DNA from: Bacteroidaceae bacterium | GTDB taxonomy: Bacteria > Bacteroidota > Bacteroidia > Bacteroidales > Bacteroidaceae | DNA length: 64,000 nt | NCBI GenBank assembly: GCA_017962495.1 | Contig: JAGCVH010000003.1 | Location: 62,001 to 126,000, forward strand | Reading direction: 5' to 3' | Shown: piece after piece, positions 62,931 to 64,000 of the stretch | How the letters are laid out: every line of letters begins with the position of its first letter | How positions within the stretch are numbered: position 1 is the stretch's first letter | Notes under the pieces: model-generated | What the model saw: the letters and a program-made list of their open reading frames with translations, nothing else | Told to the model about the DNA's origin: nothing | The model's database searches: none | Program-made: the position numbers and the translations under genes

Positions 62931-63572
62931 ATGACCTCTGAACAGCGCAGTAAGAACATGGCCGCCATTCACTCGAAGGGAACAAAGCCGGAGATGCTGG
63001 TGAGACGTTGGCTGTGGAGCAGAGGTTTCCGTTATAGACTGAACTCGCCACGACTGCCTGGCAAGCCAGACTTGGTACTGAGGAGGTATAGGACGTGCAT
63101 ATTCGTGAATGGGTGCTTCTGGCATGGACACAAAGTTTCATTGAAGGCTGCGATTAAGCGAGAGCAGAATGAAGTTTACTTCGATTTTGCCAAGCGTGAG
63201 CAGGCTCGAGACGCAGTCTCAACATTGAACATTGAGAATTCGGAGTGCTGTAAGATTCCGAAGACGAATCGCGAGTTTTGGGTGGCAAAGATAAGGAGGA
63301 ATCAAGAGAGGGACGCAATGGAAAGGATGAGGCTGAAAGAGATGGGATGGCACTGCATAACCGTGTGGGAGTGTGAACTGAAGCCACAGGTAAGAGAACA
63401 AACCCTGACGGCGCTGGAACGCACGCTACACCACATCTTCCTGCAAGACCACGCCGTTACTTACGACACGATGGAGGAGGGCTTGCCCATGGCAGCGGAA
63501 GCGGCTTCGGCTAAGAGCGACTTCGGCTTCGCCTCGCCTAAAGAGCGCCTTCGGCTAAAGAATAATGAATAA
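62931..63572 (+). CDS. vsr: Very short patch repair (Vsr) endonuclease with in-frame insertion and extended tail
   Basis: A 213-residue protein; usual Vsr is about 140-150. The conserved parts are present: SKNMAAIHSKGTKPE, LPGKPDLVL (catalytic Asp47), FVNGCFWHGH and CKIPKTNREFW, then NQERD and GWHCITVWECEL. Between the His of WHGH and the Cys of CKIP, where relatives have only one to three residues, 38 extra residues (about 69-106) are inserted, in the zinc-binding loop. About 34 residues of repeat-rich tail are added at the C-terminus, ending in a heptamer repeat. Vsr nicks T:G mismatches from deaminated 5-methylcytosine; no cytosine methylase is in the window. Confidence 0.85.
   Translation: MTSEQRSKNMAAIHSKGTKPEMLVRRWLWSRGFRYRLNSPRLPGKPDLVLRRYRTCIFVNGCFWHGHKVSLKAAIKREQNEVYFDFAKREQARDAVSTLNIENSECCKIPKTNREFWVAKIRRNQERDAMERMRLKEMGWHCITVWECELKPQVREQTLTALERTLHHIFLQDHAVTYDTMEEGLPMAAEAASAKSDFGFASPKERLRLKNNE
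63158..63186 (+). repeat. 29-bp repeat, copy inside vsr
   Basis: Identical to 63588-63616. It contains the palindrome GAAGTTTACTTC. In vsr it is part of the 63135-63248 insertion. Confidence 0.9.
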
Positions 63573-63575
63573 TGA
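63561..63575. repeat. Heptamer repeat at the vsr stop codon
   Basis: AATAATG AATAATG with the stop TAA at 63570-63572. Confidence 0.65.
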
Positions 63576-63587
63576 ACTTTTGGAACA

Positions 63588-63616
63588 GCGAGAGCAGAAT
63601 GAAGTTTACTTCGATT
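63588..63616 (+). repeat. 29-bp repeat, intergenic copy
   Basis: Identical to 63158-63186; similarity continues with mismatches for about 17 bp further in both copies. Confidence 0.9.
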
Positions 63617-63693
63617 ATACCGAGTCGTGACAAAAGTCATGGAACGAAGTTACATAATAAAGTCTTATTATCAACCTTTAATGATTTAACACA

Positions 63694-64000
63694 ATGAAAA
63701 AGATCTTTCTTGCATTGCTGACGCTTTCAAGTATGACTGCATCGGCTCAGTTTGGTGCTCCCAGACAGAACCCCATTGTTCCGTCTGTAGTTGCGGATGT
63801 CGTTGAGGACTTCAAGCCTGCTGCAACCAATCAGGGAGGCAAGCAGTATCCAATGGTGAACTCACAACGCATGGTTCGTGCGCAGATTGTAGCGCCAAAG
63901 GCTTCCTTCGTTGGTTTGGACATCGCTGGTAAAATCTATGAGATGACCAAGGACGAGAATGGTGTATGGACGGGTACGTCAGAGCCTCAGGACGAGGGTT
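63694..64000 (+). CDS. Secreted esterase, CE1-like with N-terminal E-set domain (partial)
   Basis: The frame runs off the right edge after 102 codons. It starts with a signal peptide (MKKIFLALLTLSSMTASAQ), then a beta-sandwich with FVGLDIAGKIYEMTKD and GVWTGTSEPQDEGF, which resembles the N-terminal E-set/CBM48-like domain of Prevotella feruloyl and acetyl esterases; the hydrolase domain would follow outside. The esterase call rests only on this N-terminal domain. No clear promoter is seen in the 63617-63693 leader. Confidence 0.65.
   Translation, partial: MKKIFLALLTLSSMTASAQFGAPRQNPIVPSVVADVVEDFKPAATNQGGKQYPMVNSQRMVRAQIVAPKASFVGLDIAGKIYEMTKDENGVWTGTSEPQDEG

Overview
The window is chromosomal DNA of a Bacteroidetes bacterium, most likely Prevotella or a close Prevotellaceae relative. 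Evidence: a Sus-type starch operon, many SusC/TonB-type receptors and lipoproteins, BspA-like leucine-rich repeats, Prevotella-type C-terminal sorting motifs, and promoters of the Bacteroidetes form TTTG-N19/20-TAnnTTTG with no Shine-Dalgarno sites. The source is a carbohydrate-rich niche (gut, rumen or mouth); species cannot be read from the sequence.

Layout. 1-6717 (minus): susA-like GH13, susB-like GH97 and a truncated susC, in the order of the classical sus operon, behind a 74-bp tandem promoter repeat. 7076-9307 (plus): an amphipathic-helix protein, a small AT-rich element bounded by inverted heptamer arrays, and an M64 peptidase. 9282-15947: LOG-family protein, DUF4270 lipoprotein and short GT5 enzyme (minus), divergent panC-panD, methylmalonyl-CoA epimerase and an M48 lipoprotein peptidase. 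16008-21280 (minus): TonB receptor and an operon of nitroreductase, DUF2520 protein, KdsC-like phosphatase, Maf and a lipoprotein. 21529-27140 (minus): accessory cluster of barrels, lipoproteins, a BspA-type LRR protein and an orphan Imm11/DUF1629-like protein, three of them beginning with nearly the same signal-peptide DNA.

27141-31611 is the most unusual part. A VirE/BT4734-type primase-like gene and a divergent HU-HIG-type DNA-binding protein sit among three copies of a spaced heptamer motif (TGTCCCC at 7- and 9-bp spacing), GTATATAC palindromes and a CTAG array with 9-10 bp period. A 300-bp relic with the same design, but a different heptamer, lies at 7625-7922.

31612-41806: GH31, a BadF-type sugar kinase, divergent GH29 fucosidase, a SASA esterase and a HExxH (DUF6055-like) protein. 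41867-48489: plsC, MetH-activation protein, conserved hypothetical, dihydroorotase, polyprenol-P-mannose synthase-like GT2, AraC regulator, asparaginase. 48549-53479: GH106 and a GH28-GH105 fusion, a rhamnogalacturonan-degrading pair. 53667-60102 (plus): mfd, sigma54-type activator, lptE, conserved hypothetical, secG. Then tRNA-His, ffh-folD, a vsr endonuclease carrying an in-frame repeat insertion, and the start of a CE1-type esterase.

The carbohydrate genes form three modules (starch; alpha-glycoside/fucoside; pectin). A second theme is short repeats: degenerate 7-bp tandem repeats lie at several stop codons and inside some reading frames, and at least two proteins (the sugar kinase and Vsr) carry in-frame segments that look repeat-derived.
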